Positions 26,915 to 35,861 of a stretch of 64,000 nucleotides of DNA are shown piece by piece. Positions within the stretch are counted from its first letter, which is position 1. Each line of letters starts with the position of its first letter. The DNA is taken from contig NC_015380.1 in assembly GCF_000195085.1 (NCBI RefSeq), positions 1 through 64,000 of the forward strand, in the 5' to 3' direction. The position numbers were made by a program, and so were the translations under genes. The DNA is from Candidatus Pelagibacter sp. IMCC9063 (GTDB taxonomy: Bacteria; Pseudomonadota; Alphaproteobacteria; Pelagibacterales; Pelagibacteraceae). Under the pieces are notes generated by a model, which was not told where the DNA came from, made no database searches, and was given only the letters and a program-made list of their open reading frames with translations.

Positions 26915-28309
26915 ATGAAAAAATTAAAATTTGAATATCTGAAAGGATCTTTTTTCTATTCATTACCTGGAATCTTATCAATTTTTTTGTCACTTATCTC
27001 TATTCCAATTTTTCTTCAACTTTTAAGCAATACAGAGTTTGCTGACTATTTAATGCAGCATTTTATACTAACATTTTCGATAATATTAAATTGTAATTTT
27101 GGAAAAATTGTATGCATTAATATTTCTAAAAAAATTTCAGAAAAAGACAACTATATATATACAGTATTAATCCTAAATATATTTACAACTATACTTTTTT
27201 CAACACTATTCTTCTTAGCCTTAAAACAAATAATTACTTACTTTAATTTAGTAAATTTAAATGTGCTGAAAGGCAGTAGTATACTGTTTGGCTTAATGAT
27301 AAGTAATTTTTATCTAACTTTAGAAGGAATATATAAGGGAGCTTTAAAATACAAATCACTTAGTTTATTTAATTTTTTATTTTATAGCCTGTCTATGTCA
27401 CTTCCAGCATTGCTTCTAATAATTGACAGGTCTGAGCAGACTCCGTTCACCATTTCTTTAATTATTAAATTTTTAAGTGTTTTAATCATGACTATTTATA
27501 TTTTTCCCAGAGCAATAAATCAGTTAAAAATTTCCAAACAATTGATTAAGGATTTAAAAAAACTATCTGGATGGATAACAATCAATACAACGGTTCATCA
27601 AATTTATAACTATTTTGATAAATATATAATAAAAGCTTTTTTTAATAATCAATTATTTATTTTCTATTCAATATCACAGCAAATTTCCTCGAAAATTGCC
27701 GTTCCATTAAATGCTTATAATAATATTTATATTGCAAAATTATCAAAAAATTACAAAAATAAAAAAGCACAAGAGCATTTAAGTAATTCATTATTAACTT
27801 ATGCCCTTTTCATGTTTTTCTTTATTTTACTTTTTTTTCCATTCTTAGAGCAGTTATTGCAGCTATGGCTAACAAGCTCTTATAGTAAAGAATATCATAA
27901 CTTACTAAAAATTTTTTTCATGATTGTTATGTTTTCATCTTTATCTAACTTGCTCATTGATCATTATGACATAAACTCAAGATCTAAGATTAGCAGTTTC
28001 TATGAGATATGCTTCATGCCTATTTTTTTAATCTTGGCATACTACGCTATTGTAAATAAAAATATTTACATGTTTGCATTATCAATACTTTCAAAAGATA
28101 TTCTTTTATTTTTAATTAGAGCGTTGAATGCAAAACAAGAAATTTTTGATAAAAAAATAATTTTTTTTAGCTTATTCTTGAGTACTCTGACATGCATCTT
28201 GTCATTCTATTCAATAAACTATTATTACTACTCAATTCTTTTTCAATTAATTGTATTAATCAAAATACTTCCTATAAAAAAACTTATTAAATTTTACAAA
28301 CAAAACTAA
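26915..28309 (+). CDS. polysaccharide flippase, Wzx/MATE-like
   Basis: A 464-residue protein with about 12-14 membrane helices, in the size and style of Wzx proteins that flip lipid-linked oligosaccharide units to the periplasm. The N-terminal SFFYSLPGILSIFLSLISIP and FAVPLNAY-like segment (KIAVPLNAYNNIYIAKLSKN) resemble the polysaccharide biosynthesis family (MVF/MATE superfamily). No catalytic residues apply. It is the first gene of the hypervariable block, and a GT2 gene follows one base after its stop. Wzx assignment is from topology and context more than from specific motifs. Confidence 0.75.
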   Translation: MKKLKFEYLKGSFFYSLPGILSIFLSLISIPIFLQLLSNTEFADYLMQHFILTFSIILNCNFGKIVCINISKKISEKDNYIYTVLILNIFTTILFSTLFFLALKQIITYFNLVNLNVLKGSSILFGLMISNFYLTLEGIYKGALKYKSLSLFNFLFYSLSMSLPALLLIIDRSEQTPFTISLIIKFLSVLIMTIYIFPRAINQLKISKQLIKDLKKLSGWITINTTVHQIYNYFDKYIIKAFFNNQLFIFYSISQQISSKIAVPLNAYNNIYIAKLSKNYKNKKAQEHLSNSLLTYALFMFFFILLFFPFLEQLLQLWLTSSYSKEYHNLLKIFFMIVMFSSLSNLLIDHYDINSRSKISSFYEICFMPIFLILAYYAIVNKNIYMFALSILSKDILLFLIRALNAKQEIFDKKIIFFSLFLSTLTCILSFYSINYYYYSILFQLIVLIKILPIKKLIKFYKQN

Positions 28310-28310
28310 A

Positions 28311-29225
28311 ATGAAAATTTCAATTATAATTCCTACAAAAGATAGGTTTGAATATTTAAAGGAGACATTTAATTTTTTATCGAAAAACAAATTTTTTTTT
28401 ACTGAAGTAATAGTGGTTGATAGCTCTATCAGACAGGGTATAAAAATTAGAAAGTTGTGTAACGAGGCAAAATTCAAAACAAAGCTTTTGCGCTCAAAGG
28501 CTTCGATTGCCTATCAAAGAAATATTGGTTTAAAAAATTTAAACAAAAAAACTGATTTTGTTATGTTTTTAGACGATGATATTACATTTCAAAAAGATGC
28601 ATTACATAAAATGAAATTGGCTATTTTAGAATCGGATAAAAACATAGCAGGATTTGGTTTTAACCTACAATTAAATAAAAGGATAAATTTTTTAGATAAA
28701 TTAAAAAAAATAGATATTGTAAAACAATTGGGAATTTATAATTCAAAGATGGGAGTAGTAACGCCTTCTGGATGGCAAACAATAGCTTATAATTTTAAAA
28801 AGAATACTGAAGTATCTTGGTTGTCTACTCAGGCGAGTATTTTTAAATACAAGGCTATTAAAAATATTTATTTTGATATTTTTTTTGAGGATTATAGCTA
28901 CCTAGAAGATTTGGATTTTAGCTACCGGACAAGCAAACTGGGGAAGCTTTTGTTGATACATAAAGCTAAATACCAACACCCAAATGAAATAGAAAGATCT
29001 GGATATTTTTTTGGTAAGAAGGAAATACTAAATAGGTATTATTTTGTTAAAAAAAATAAATTACGATTTGTAAATTTTTTATTAGGAGCAATTGTGAAAT
29101 CTGGCATGAATTTAACAAGACTAAAATTAAGTTTTTTTTTAAGATTTGTTGGAAATATTAATTCTTTAATAAGAATAATTTTTATTTTTAGCTTTACTGG
29201 CATTGGTGATAATAAGAAACACTAG
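28311..29225 (+). CDS. family 2 glycosyltransferase
   Basis: A 304-residue GT-A fold enzyme. SIIIPTKDRFEYLKETFNFL at the N-terminus, VIVVDSS, IAYQRNIGLKN and the metal-binding MFLDDDITF are GT2 landmarks. LEDLDFSYR later provides the ED catalytic pair. It transfers a sugar from a nucleotide donor on the cytoplasmic face; donor and acceptor are unknown. It follows the flippase by one base and is likely co-translated with it. A C-terminal amphipathic helix may tether it to the membrane. Confidence 0.85.
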   Translation: MKISIIIPTKDRFEYLKETFNFLSKNKFFFTEVIVVDSSIRQGIKIRKLCNEAKFKTKLLRSKASIAYQRNIGLKNLNKKTDFVMFLDDDITFQKDALHKMKLAILESDKNIAGFGFNLQLNKRINFLDKLKKIDIVKQLGIYNSKMGVVTPSGWQTIAYNFKKNTEVSWLSTQASIFKYKAIKNIYFDIFFEDYSYLEDLDFSYRTSKLGKLLLIHKAKYQHPNEIERSGYFFGKKEILNRYYFVKKNKLRFVNFLLGAIVKSGMNLTRLKLSFFLRFVGNINSLIRIIFIFSFTGIGDNKKH

Positions 29226-29321
29226 ATTTTCACTTTCACAATGCAGATGTAAGACCTCTACCAAACCATACCCTTAATTAATAAATTATAATAAAGTGTT
29301 TAATAAAAAAGTCTGTTAATT

Positions 29322-29369
29322 TGTAAGGCTTGTAAATTTAAGTTCTTTGGCTTAAATCTAAGCTAGGCA
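29322..29369 (+). other. possible degraded tRNA 3' half
   Basis: The segment contains a T-arm-like TTTGG-CTTAAAT-CTAAG that still pairs (with G-U) and is preceded by a TTGTAAA anticodon-loop-like stretch. It resembles the 3' half of the tRNA-fMet at 22395 in roughly 27 of 43 positions. No acceptor stem or CCA is seen. This is weak evidence for a tRNA relic in the 145-base gap between convergent genes. Confidence 0.25.
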
Positions 29370-29370
29370 A

Positions 29371-30333
29371 TTAATAAATAGAAATAATTTTTCTAATAGC
29401 ATTAAATGAATGGATTCGCTTTTTATAATCAATCAAAGAAATAAATTTGTTTTTTAAGAATCGGTTTGGTGCAGATTGTTTGTCGCATACAATGCAAGTT
29501 TTACACATGATACAATCCATCAAAAAAAAAGTGTAAAAGTTTTCACCACTGTTAATAGCAACCTTAGACTCAGATATTAGCTTTAATGCAATTTTGCTTT
29601 CAATGGCCCCATAATTTGCAACACCAGCTATATTAAGTCTATCTCCAAAAGATATAACTTTATATCCAGAATTAACAAAAAATCTTGCTGCATTGATAGC
29701 AAATGCATTATTCTTATTATTGTGATTTCTAAAATAAATGACGATATCAAATACTTTTTTTACTTGATTTTTATTTGATAAAAAATTTTCATTATTCTTG
29801 ATATAATTTAAACAGTAGTTAAATTCACTTTTCTTCCTCAGACTAAGACTAGTAAATTTTTTTAAATTTTCAGTTGCAAATATTATTTTTTTAAATCTAA
29901 ATTTTAGAATTAGGCAAGATATTCTATAAAGAATGGGAATAAAATATTTCCTGAAATAGCCTGATGAAAACACATGAGAACCTGTAATGGGACCGAGTAT
30001 TGTATGGGGTGCTAAAAAAAGAAATAAAAAAACATTCCATAAAGGAATGTAATTTAAGTAAGTAAATTTTTTTTTCTTAAAGAAAAAAAACCAAGAATAA
30101 TAACATCCAATAAAAGGACTGATATATTTGTGATAAAAATTATTATAGTTAACTTTTTTTTTAACAATTCTATTCTCAAAATTGTCAATAATAAATTTTC
30201 CAGAATTGGTTAATAACAAAATATTTTCTTTGGATTGTCTCAATTCGTTTTCAAGAAATAGTCTCGCTAATTTACCTTCGCCTGAGCTTCTTTGATAATC
30301 ACAAGCCCATCCAAAAAAATTATTATTTTTCAT
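29371..30333 (-). CDS. putative GT-B-fold glycosyltransferase
   Basis: A 320-residue protein of the general type found in polysaccharide loci. The C-terminal half has an alternating pattern with FDIVIYFRNHNNKNNAF, YKVISFGDRL and SESKVAINSGENFYTFFLMD, reminiscent of the donor-binding domain of GT-B transferases. The N-terminal half has several hydrophobic stretches that could touch the membrane. I do not recognise a specific family. Its start overlaps the end of the WecG-like fragment by 11 bases, on the same strand, so both were probably once co-transcribed. Confidence 0.5.
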   Translation of the reverse strand: MKNNNFFGWACDYQRSSGEGKLARLFLENELRQSKENILLLTNSGKFIIDNFENRIVKKKVNYNNFYHKYISPFIGCYYSWFFFFKKKKFTYLNYIPLWNVFLFLFLAPHTILGPITGSHVFSSGYFRKYFIPILYRISCLILKFRFKKIIFATENLKKFTSLSLRKKSEFNYCLNYIKNNENFLSNKNQVKKVFDIVIYFRNHNNKNNAFAINAARFFVNSGYKVISFGDRLNIAGVANYGAIESKIALKLISESKVAINSGENFYTFFLMDCIMCKTCIVCDKQSAPNRFLKNKFISLIDYKKRIHSFNAIRKIISIY

Positions 30334-30739
30334 TTTTTATATTTAGCTCATAAAATTCACCACTAAAATAATTTTTTATCAAAAATATACAGCTAAGAAC
30401 TAGTCTATAAGATCTTCTCCGAAAATCATTTCGAAGTCTCCAAAGAAACTCTAGTTTAGAAGAAAAAATTGGTAATGGTTTACTGATGTTTCCACTTAAG
30501 TAATCCAATGCACCTCCTGCACACACAACTTTTGCATTGTCAAATCTATTCATTATGAAAGATCCTAAAATCTCTTGTTTGGGTGTTGGTATCGCAATTA
30601 AAAATAAAGTTTTATTATCAACGTGTACTTTAAATTTACTAAATCTTTTTATAATAGAATCCGTATTTGCAAAAGGAAGATCTAATTGAATAATAGTTGC
30701 TGTGTTTTTAAACTTTTTAATTACATATTCAAAATTTTT
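30323..30739 (-). pseudogene. WecG/TagA/CpsF glycosyltransferase, C-terminal remnant
   Basis: The open frame (138 codons) gives LDLPFANTDSIIKRFSKF, LIAIPTPKQEI, VVCAGGALDYLSGNISKPLP and LEFLWRLRNDFRRRSYR, the second half of a WecG/TagA/CpsF transferase. These enzymes are normally about 240 residues, so the N-terminal nucleotide-binding half is missing. The frame opens after a stop at 30740-30742, inside the end of the upstream GT2 gene. It has no ATG until NRFDN at 30553. I therefore read it as a 5'-deleted fragment, probably left when the GT2 gene was imported. A short product from 30553 is conceivable but unlikely to work. Confidence 0.65.
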
Positions 30740-31794
30740 TTATTTTTTTTCGACAAAAGATAAATTTTATTTATTTTTTTACTGGGATGTAATTTAGCAA
30801 GAAGATCTCTCCCTGGTAATTTTTTAATATGTGTATTAAAAGGAAACATTCCATCTTGCCAAAATATAATGTCTTTTCTCAAAACGTTCAATTTGTTAAT
30901 TACTAAAGAGTAAAATGCTAAATTTCTAGCACATAAAAAAAATTTTTTTCTTTGAAGTATTTTTTTTATGTTATCAATTATAAAAATGGATGGAGTGTAA
31001 TTTTCTTTTATATATTGACTATATTTATATTTAAATTCAAATTTGCCTTTTAAGAGTTGAGGAATTTTAATTAAATTTTTAAAAAAAATAGTAATTATAT
31101 AAATATTACCAAGATGGTTTTTTGCTATTAACAAATCTTCTTTTGTTTTTTTAAAAATAAATTTATTACTGACTCCACCTAACCGCATAATTACAGAAAC
31201 ATAATTTGTATAAACAATATTACTAGCCTTCTTAAAAATTCTTAAAATATAATCATAGTCTCCAGAAATTGGATAGCAAGTTCGATACGCTATGTTTTTA
31301 TATTTTTTTGAAATAAAAATCGATACGTGCGGCGGCATCCATCCTAGTTGCATTTTTTTAAAATTATAATTACTAGAAATCCAAGCTCTTCTAATTGCTA
31401 ATAAATTATTTCTTAAACAAAATTTAATATCACTATAAGAAATATCAAAATTAGTTTCTTGATATATTTTGGCAACGTTAGACAGGACTTTGGTCGATGC
31501 AAAAATATCATCAGAGTGCAATAATCCAATTATGTCACCCGTTGTATTTTGTAACCCAACGTTGAGCGCACCAAATTTATTTTTACTCCTCTTGTCAATT
31601 ATTAATCTAGTAATGTGTTTTTGTTTTTTCAGGAATGTGTAAGTTCGGTCTTGTGAGTTTGAATACACGACTATCAATTCTTTATTTTTGTAATCTTGGA
31701 TTTGGTAAGATTTGATGCAATCTTCCAAATAGGGCATTCCATTTTTAACTACTGTAACAATGCTAACCTTGATATTTTTTATACTCATGTTCAA
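30721..31794 (-). CDS. family 2 glycosyltransferase
   Basis: A 357-residue transferase with a typical GT2 N-terminus: VSIVTVVKNGMPYLEDCIKS, ELIVVYSNSQDRT, LNVGLQNTTGDIIGLLHSDD (metal-binding SDD) and YPISGDYDYILRIF in the acceptor region. The C-terminal 120 residues are basic and rich in Lys. The sequence resembles transferases of WcaA/colanic-acid type, but the substrate cannot be named. It overlaps the upstream polymerase-like gene by 32 bases, a strong coupling, and its end overlaps the WecG remnant. Confidence 0.85.
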   Translation of the reverse strand: MNMSIKNIKVSIVTVVKNGMPYLEDCIKSYQIQDYKNKELIVVYSNSQDRTYTFLKKQKHITRLIIDKRSKNKFGALNVGLQNTTGDIIGLLHSDDIFASTKVLSNVAKIYQETNFDISYSDIKFCLRNNLLAIRRAWISSNYNFKKMQLGWMPPHVSIFISKKYKNIAYRTCYPISGDYDYILRIFKKASNIVYTNYVSVIMRLGGVSNKFIFKKTKEDLLIAKNHLGNIYIITIFFKNLIKIPQLLKGKFEFKYKYSQYIKENYTPSIFIIDNIKKILQRKKFFLCARNLAFYSLVINKLNVLRKDIIFWQDGMFPFNTHIKKLPGRDLLAKLHPSKKINKIYLLSKKNKKILNM

Positions 31795-33166
31795 TATTAT
31801 ATATAGCTAATGCAAATAAAATAAAATCTATTCCAAAAACTGCAAAAGAACTTTCGAATATAGACCTTAAAAAGAAAACAATCAAAATAATGTACGAAAA
31901 TAAAAAAACTGAACTGCTGCTAGGAAAAACTTTTATGCTTTTTAAAAAAATATAGAAATATCTTAAATATATAAAAAGAATAGACAGTAATCCGAAAATT
32001 CCAGCTGAGGAATATGCATAAAGTAAAGCATTGGAGGCAGTCTGCTGTATAAGAAACCTATCGGCCTGAGTACCGTATCCAAATAAAAAATTTTGATTTG
32101 TTAAAATAGCAATATTTTTCCAATCCCGAAATCTTTGAGAGGAAAATGACTTATTGTCATTTGTCCTCAAAAGTTTCATCTTATTTGTTTTTGTTTTATT
32201 AACTTTAGTTTTTGCATAGTGTTTAATATACTGCTCATCCTCAAGATTAATTATTTTTCTCAGATCTTTACTAGGAATTATCTTGGTAATAGTAAATAAA
32301 TATATTTTTGAATCAGTATACTGTGAAAGAATATTTTTATAAAAAAAATTAGAAGAAATAAAAATTAAGATAGTAAAAAAAGAAGGTAATAATAAATAGT
32401 AAAATAACTGATTTAAATAAAATTTATAAGATCTATTTTTTTTTAATAATTCTAAAACAAATATTATTAACAATATAATAATAAAAATTGCTAAAATAGT
32501 TCTTGATTGATTTAAAAAAATTGAGGGTATAAACAATATAGAAGAAAAAAATATAGATAATTTCTTCATTTTTTTAATTAAAAAAAAATGGCTAAACACA
32601 AATAAACACAAGCCTATTCTCGCAATTCCAGAACTTCTAGGGGCATTGTCAACAAAAAAGACGGTAGATTCATAGTAACCGTATGGATGAACACCTAATG
32701 CAAACATTTTGATTATTGTGATAAAATGAAAAACTAAAAATAAAAAGAAGAGAATTGAGAAGGAAAATACTAATAAATTTTTAATTTTATTCTGGCAGTG
32801 GGTTAAATAAATATTTAAGAATAATAGAACATTTAAAGAATGAACGTTATAGATAATATTAGAATTGTTATTTTCTGAAAAGAGTAATGAAAAAATTTGA
32901 ACTAATTGGTAGCAGATAAAAATTATTACGGATAAATAAAAATTTTTACCAATTGTCTTGTTTGTTATAGTTGCTCCTAGCAAAAAGAAAAAGACAGAAA
33001 TGGATAAATAAAGTCGAATAGGGTTAAGATTGTCTTTTAATTTACCTTGATTAAAAAGCGTTTCAATGGACACTAAATGATCTATGTTTGTATTGATAGA
33101 CAGAATAATTAAAAACCACAACAGTATTAAAAATAATTTATTTGAGAAAAATTTACTTAGAATCAT
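31763..33166 (-). CDS. O-antigen polymerase/ligase-like membrane protein
   Basis: A 467-residue protein with around ten to twelve membrane helices and one large loop (about 300-390). The loop ends with SSQRFRDWKNIAILTNQNFL, GYGTQADR and ASNALLYAYSSAGIFGLLS, a pattern typical of Wzy/WaaL (O-antigen ligase family) proteins. It would polymerise repeat units or ligate glycan to a lipid carrier in the periplasm. It begins one base before the end of the neighbouring GT-C-like gene and overlaps the following GT2 gene, so the three are one transcription unit. Wzy and ligase cannot be told apart from sequence. Confidence 0.72.
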   Translation of the reverse strand: MILSKFFSNKLFLILLWFLIILSINTNIDHLVSIETLFNQGKLKDNLNPIRLYLSISVFFFLLGATITNKTIGKNFYLSVIIFICYQLVQIFSLLFSENNNSNIIYNVHSLNVLLFLNIYLTHCQNKIKNLLVFSFSILFFLFLVFHFITIIKMFALGVHPYGYYESTVFFVDNAPRSSGIARIGLCLFVFSHFFLIKKMKKLSIFFSSILFIPSIFLNQSRTILAIFIIILLIIFVLELLKKNRSYKFYLNQLFYYLLLPSFFTILIFISSNFFYKNILSQYTDSKIYLFTITKIIPSKDLRKIINLEDEQYIKHYAKTKVNKTKTNKMKLLRTNDNKSFSSQRFRDWKNIAILTNQNFLFGYGTQADRFLIQQTASNALLYAYSSAGIFGLLSILFIYLRYFYIFLKSIKVFPSSSSVFLFSYIILIVFFLRSIFESSFAVFGIDFILFALAIYNIEHEYKKYQG

Positions 33167-34405
33167 TTATTTGTAAGATTCTAAGATTCTAATAATTTTT
33201 TGGGAAATAAATGGTACAAAAAAAGCAGAACACATCAACATATACCTATCTGACGAGTTAGATAAAAACCATTTTATATCCCCTGCTAATGAAAGGTAAA
33301 TGAAGATATAGCTTGCACATAAAATAAGGAATAAATATCTGAAACAGTTATCGTTTTTATTTTTAATAAAAAAAAGAAAGAAAATAATCAAAACCCATAT
33401 GGGGTGCTTAAAGGAGTTGACGATAAAATAAAAAACAATCTGAACTATATTTTGTAAAAAGTTTTGATAAATTAAAAAGTTTAAAGACATTCCTTCGCTT
33501 GCTCCAATACTTTTGTAAAAAAGATAATGCTTCAACAAAAGTAAAAATACTGCAGATAGAGTTAATATAATGTTAAATCGAAAACTAAATTTATTATAAT
33601 AATATGAGAAAAAAATAATTATGAAACCAAATAACACACCTTCATTTTTGATCCAAATTAATGAATTAAATATAAGTAATAATAATATTAAAAAGTAGGT
33701 ATTTTGCTTTGGCTGATTCATTATAAAAAAAATTGCTGCTACAATAATGCTAAAGATTAAATACTCTTGGTATCCTAAAAAATAATCGATTTTAAATGTA
33801 GCGATTATGATAATCAACAGAGTTAATAGAGCATTCAAATTAAAAGAATTCTTTGGCTTAATTGCCATAAACAAAGCTGCCAAATATAAAAAAATATAAA
33901 ATAGCCTTCCAAAATATTCATGCTGTAAATATGAATATTTCCAAAAGAAAAACCATGGCAAAGTTCCAGCAAATGGATAGCTAGGAAAGGAAGTGTCTTT
34001 CAAGTCCCAAAAATTTTTTTTATAAAAAAAATTTTGTACTTTTAAATTCCAAACCTCTTGGGCGTCCCACCCCAACTCAACTTGGCTTGCAATCATAATA
34101 AAAAATACCGATGTTATAAATATAAAGCAAAAAACAAAACTATTAAAAAATTTAAATTGTTTTATAATTTGTATAAAATTGAATGATGCAATGAGAATTA
34201 ATATTATTAAAACGAATAGATAGTTTATTTGAAAAAAAGATAAAAATAACAACAGATTAATAAATAAAATGCAACTGATACAAATATTAACGATAAAATA
34301 ATTTTTATCCCCTATTGAAAAGTTACCTATATGCATTCTTGGGAAATTACTAAATGCACATATAAAAAATAATAACTGCAGAAATATAAAAAAAAATTCA
34401 ATCAT
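33167..34405 (-). CDS. large membrane protein, possible GT-C glycosyltransferase
   Basis: A 412-residue protein with about eleven membrane segments. After the third or fourth helix comes a loop with VELGWDAQEVWNLKVQNFFY (Asp114, Glu117). The acidic residues in an early outward loop are in the place where GT-C transferases such as ArnT and PMT carry catalytic acids. That makes a lipid-phosphosugar-dependent transferase plausible. No family match is certain. The ATG shares ATGA with the stop of the upstream frameshifted gene and precedes the polymerase-like gene directly. Confidence 0.5.
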   Translation of the reverse strand: MIEFFFIFLQLLFFICAFSNFPRMHIGNFSIGDKNYFIVNICISCILFINLLLFLSFFQINYLFVLIILILIASFNFIQIIKQFKFFNSFVFCFIFITSVFFIMIASQVELGWDAQEVWNLKVQNFFYKKNFWDLKDTSFPSYPFAGTLPWFFFWKYSYLQHEYFGRLFYIFLYLAALFMAIKPKNSFNLNALLTLLIIIIATFKIDYFLGYQEYLIFSIIVAAIFFIMNQPKQNTYFLILLLLIFNSLIWIKNEGVLFGFIIIFFSYYYNKFSFRFNIILTLSAVFLLLLKHYLFYKSIGASEGMSLNFLIYQNFLQNIVQIVFYFIVNSFKHPIWVLIIFFLFFIKNKNDNCFRYLFLILCASYIFIYLSLAGDIKWFLSNSSDRYMLMCSAFFVPFISQKIIRILESYK

Positions 34406-34790
34406 TTTTGCAAGTATTCACAATTTTGAAATTGATCTATCAATTGATAATTATCAAAATTATTTTTAGTTTTTTTAAGATGTTTATTAATTATAATAAC
34501 ATTGTTCATCTTTTTATGGTCATTATTAATAGATAAAAAGAGCTTTTCTCCCAAAGGGAAATCATTAGAGTAGTTAATTAGAGTTACATTAGATGGATTG
34601 AAGTTTTTTTTATTTTTTTAATATATCCATATCCTTGTTTGTCACAAAACCCATAGCTACTTATTAATCTTGATTCATAATTATTTTTAATGATTAAATA
34701 AGAATTTAAAAAGACATCTGAAAAAATTGAAAAAACAAACAATATTAAGGAAATTTTGATAAAGTAATTTTTAAAAAATTTATTTTTCAT
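34402..34790 (-). pseudogene. small membrane-anchored protein of unknown function, frameshifted
   Basis: The ATG at 34790 starts a basic N-terminus (MKNKFFKNYFIKI) and one helix (about 12-30), followed by a polar stretch. The frame breaks at a run of eight T at 34604-34611. The next frame continues NFNPSNVTLINYSNDFP and ends with QNCEYLQK and a TGA that overlaps the next start as ATGA. That neat overlap supports the merged reading of about 129 residues: a single-pass protein with a soluble tail. I recognise no family. The divergent wecA-like gene starts 51 bases away. Confidence 0.55.
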
Positions 34791-34841
34791 GCAAAACTTA
34801 TATACCAAGATTAAATATTCATTTAAACAGAACAAACAACA

Positions 34842-35861
34842 ATGATTGAATTACATAGGATATTTGATGGAATAAATAGTATTAGTATTTACGTCTTCCT
34901 ATTTTGTGCCACCCTTTCTTTTTTTAGAAAAAATATTAGTGATTTATTCAATTTGTATGACCGGCCAGATACTATCCGAAAACTTCACAAAAATACCACA
35001 TCAACTTTTAATGGATTTTTGATTATTTCTTTGGTGCTAACCTATTCTTTATTAGATTTCTTTTTTTTTAAAGAATTTAATCTTAATTTTAATATTACAT
35101 TATCAATAATCACTTTGAGTTTTTACCTAATTGGCTTGTATGATGATAAAAAAAACTTATCCCCTACACACAAAACGTTTTTAATTTTTTTATTATTGCT
35201 TATGATAATGCCTCTGAACCAAAACTTTATTATCAAGACACTTGATTTTAAAAACCTTTTTAATTTTCCAATAATTTTAAATCAAGCATCAATATTTGTT
35301 ACTATTTTTTTTATTTACATTTTTTACAATCTCCTAAACTTTGCGGATGGTAAAAATGGAGTTGCTTTAATAGTTGCGATTATATTTATTGTAATTTTAG
35401 CAATTGAAAAGAATGGAGTTACCAACCTTGATTTTTTAATATTAACTACTCTGTTAATTTGTCTGTACTTAAATTTAAAAAATTTATCTTTCTTGGGCAA
35501 TTCTGGCTCTGCTGCTCTATCAGTTTTTATTTCTTTAAATTATATTTTTGAATATAATTCACAATCAACATTAAAATGTGATGAAATTTTTCTAATTTTT
35601 TTAATACCAGGAATGGACATGACAAGATTGGTAATAGAAAGAATCTCTAAGGGAAAATCTATATCGAGTGGGGACCTTAATCATTTGCATCATCATATTG
35701 GATCTATATGCAACGATAAATATATATTTATAATATATGGAATTGTAACTTTAATTCCCTACATTACATCTTTTTTAATAGACAGTTACCTTGTGCTTAT
35801 TTTGGGAAATATTTTATTTTATCTTAGTGTTTTTATTTTTTTAAAAAAAATTATTTTTTAA
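34842..35861 (+). CDS. WecA/MraY-family polyprenyl-phosphate sugar-1-phosphate transferase
   Basis: This 339-residue integral membrane enzyme would start a glycan by moving a sugar-1-phosphate from a UDP-sugar to undecaprenyl phosphate. About ten helices are seen. Family motifs are present in order: DRPDTIRKLHKN, LIGLYDDKKNLSP (Asp-Asp), NLLNFADGKNGVA (usually NxxDGxDG; the second Asp is Asn here), FLGNSGSAAL and the C-terminal LNHLHHHIG. PGMDMTRLVIERI lies between them. The DGKNG variation is unusual but tolerated in some relatives. It is alone on the plus strand between two minus-strand units. The 3' end overlaps the convergent ligase gene by 11 bases. Confidence 0.85.
   Translation: MIELHRIFDGINSISIYVFLFCATLSFFRKNISDLFNLYDRPDTIRKLHKNTTSTFNGFLIISLVLTYSLLDFFFFKEFNLNFNITLSIITLSFYLIGLYDDKKNLSPTHKTFLIFLLLLMIMPLNQNFIIKTLDFKNLFNFPIILNQASIFVTIFFIYIFYNLLNFADGKNGVALIVAIIFIVILAIEKNGVTNLDFLILTTLLICLYLNLKNLSFLGNSGSAALSVFISLNYIFEYNSQSTLKCDEIFLIFLIPGMDMTRLVIERISKGKSISSGDLNHLHHHIGSICNDKYIFIIYGIVTLIPYITSFLIDSYLVLILGNILFYLSVFIFLKKIIF

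Noticed and set aside
34842-35861. MraY (peptidoglycan precursor transferase)
   Set aside because: The HxxHHHIG end and glycan context fit WecA/TagO-type enzymes; MraY would be expected in a mur cluster.
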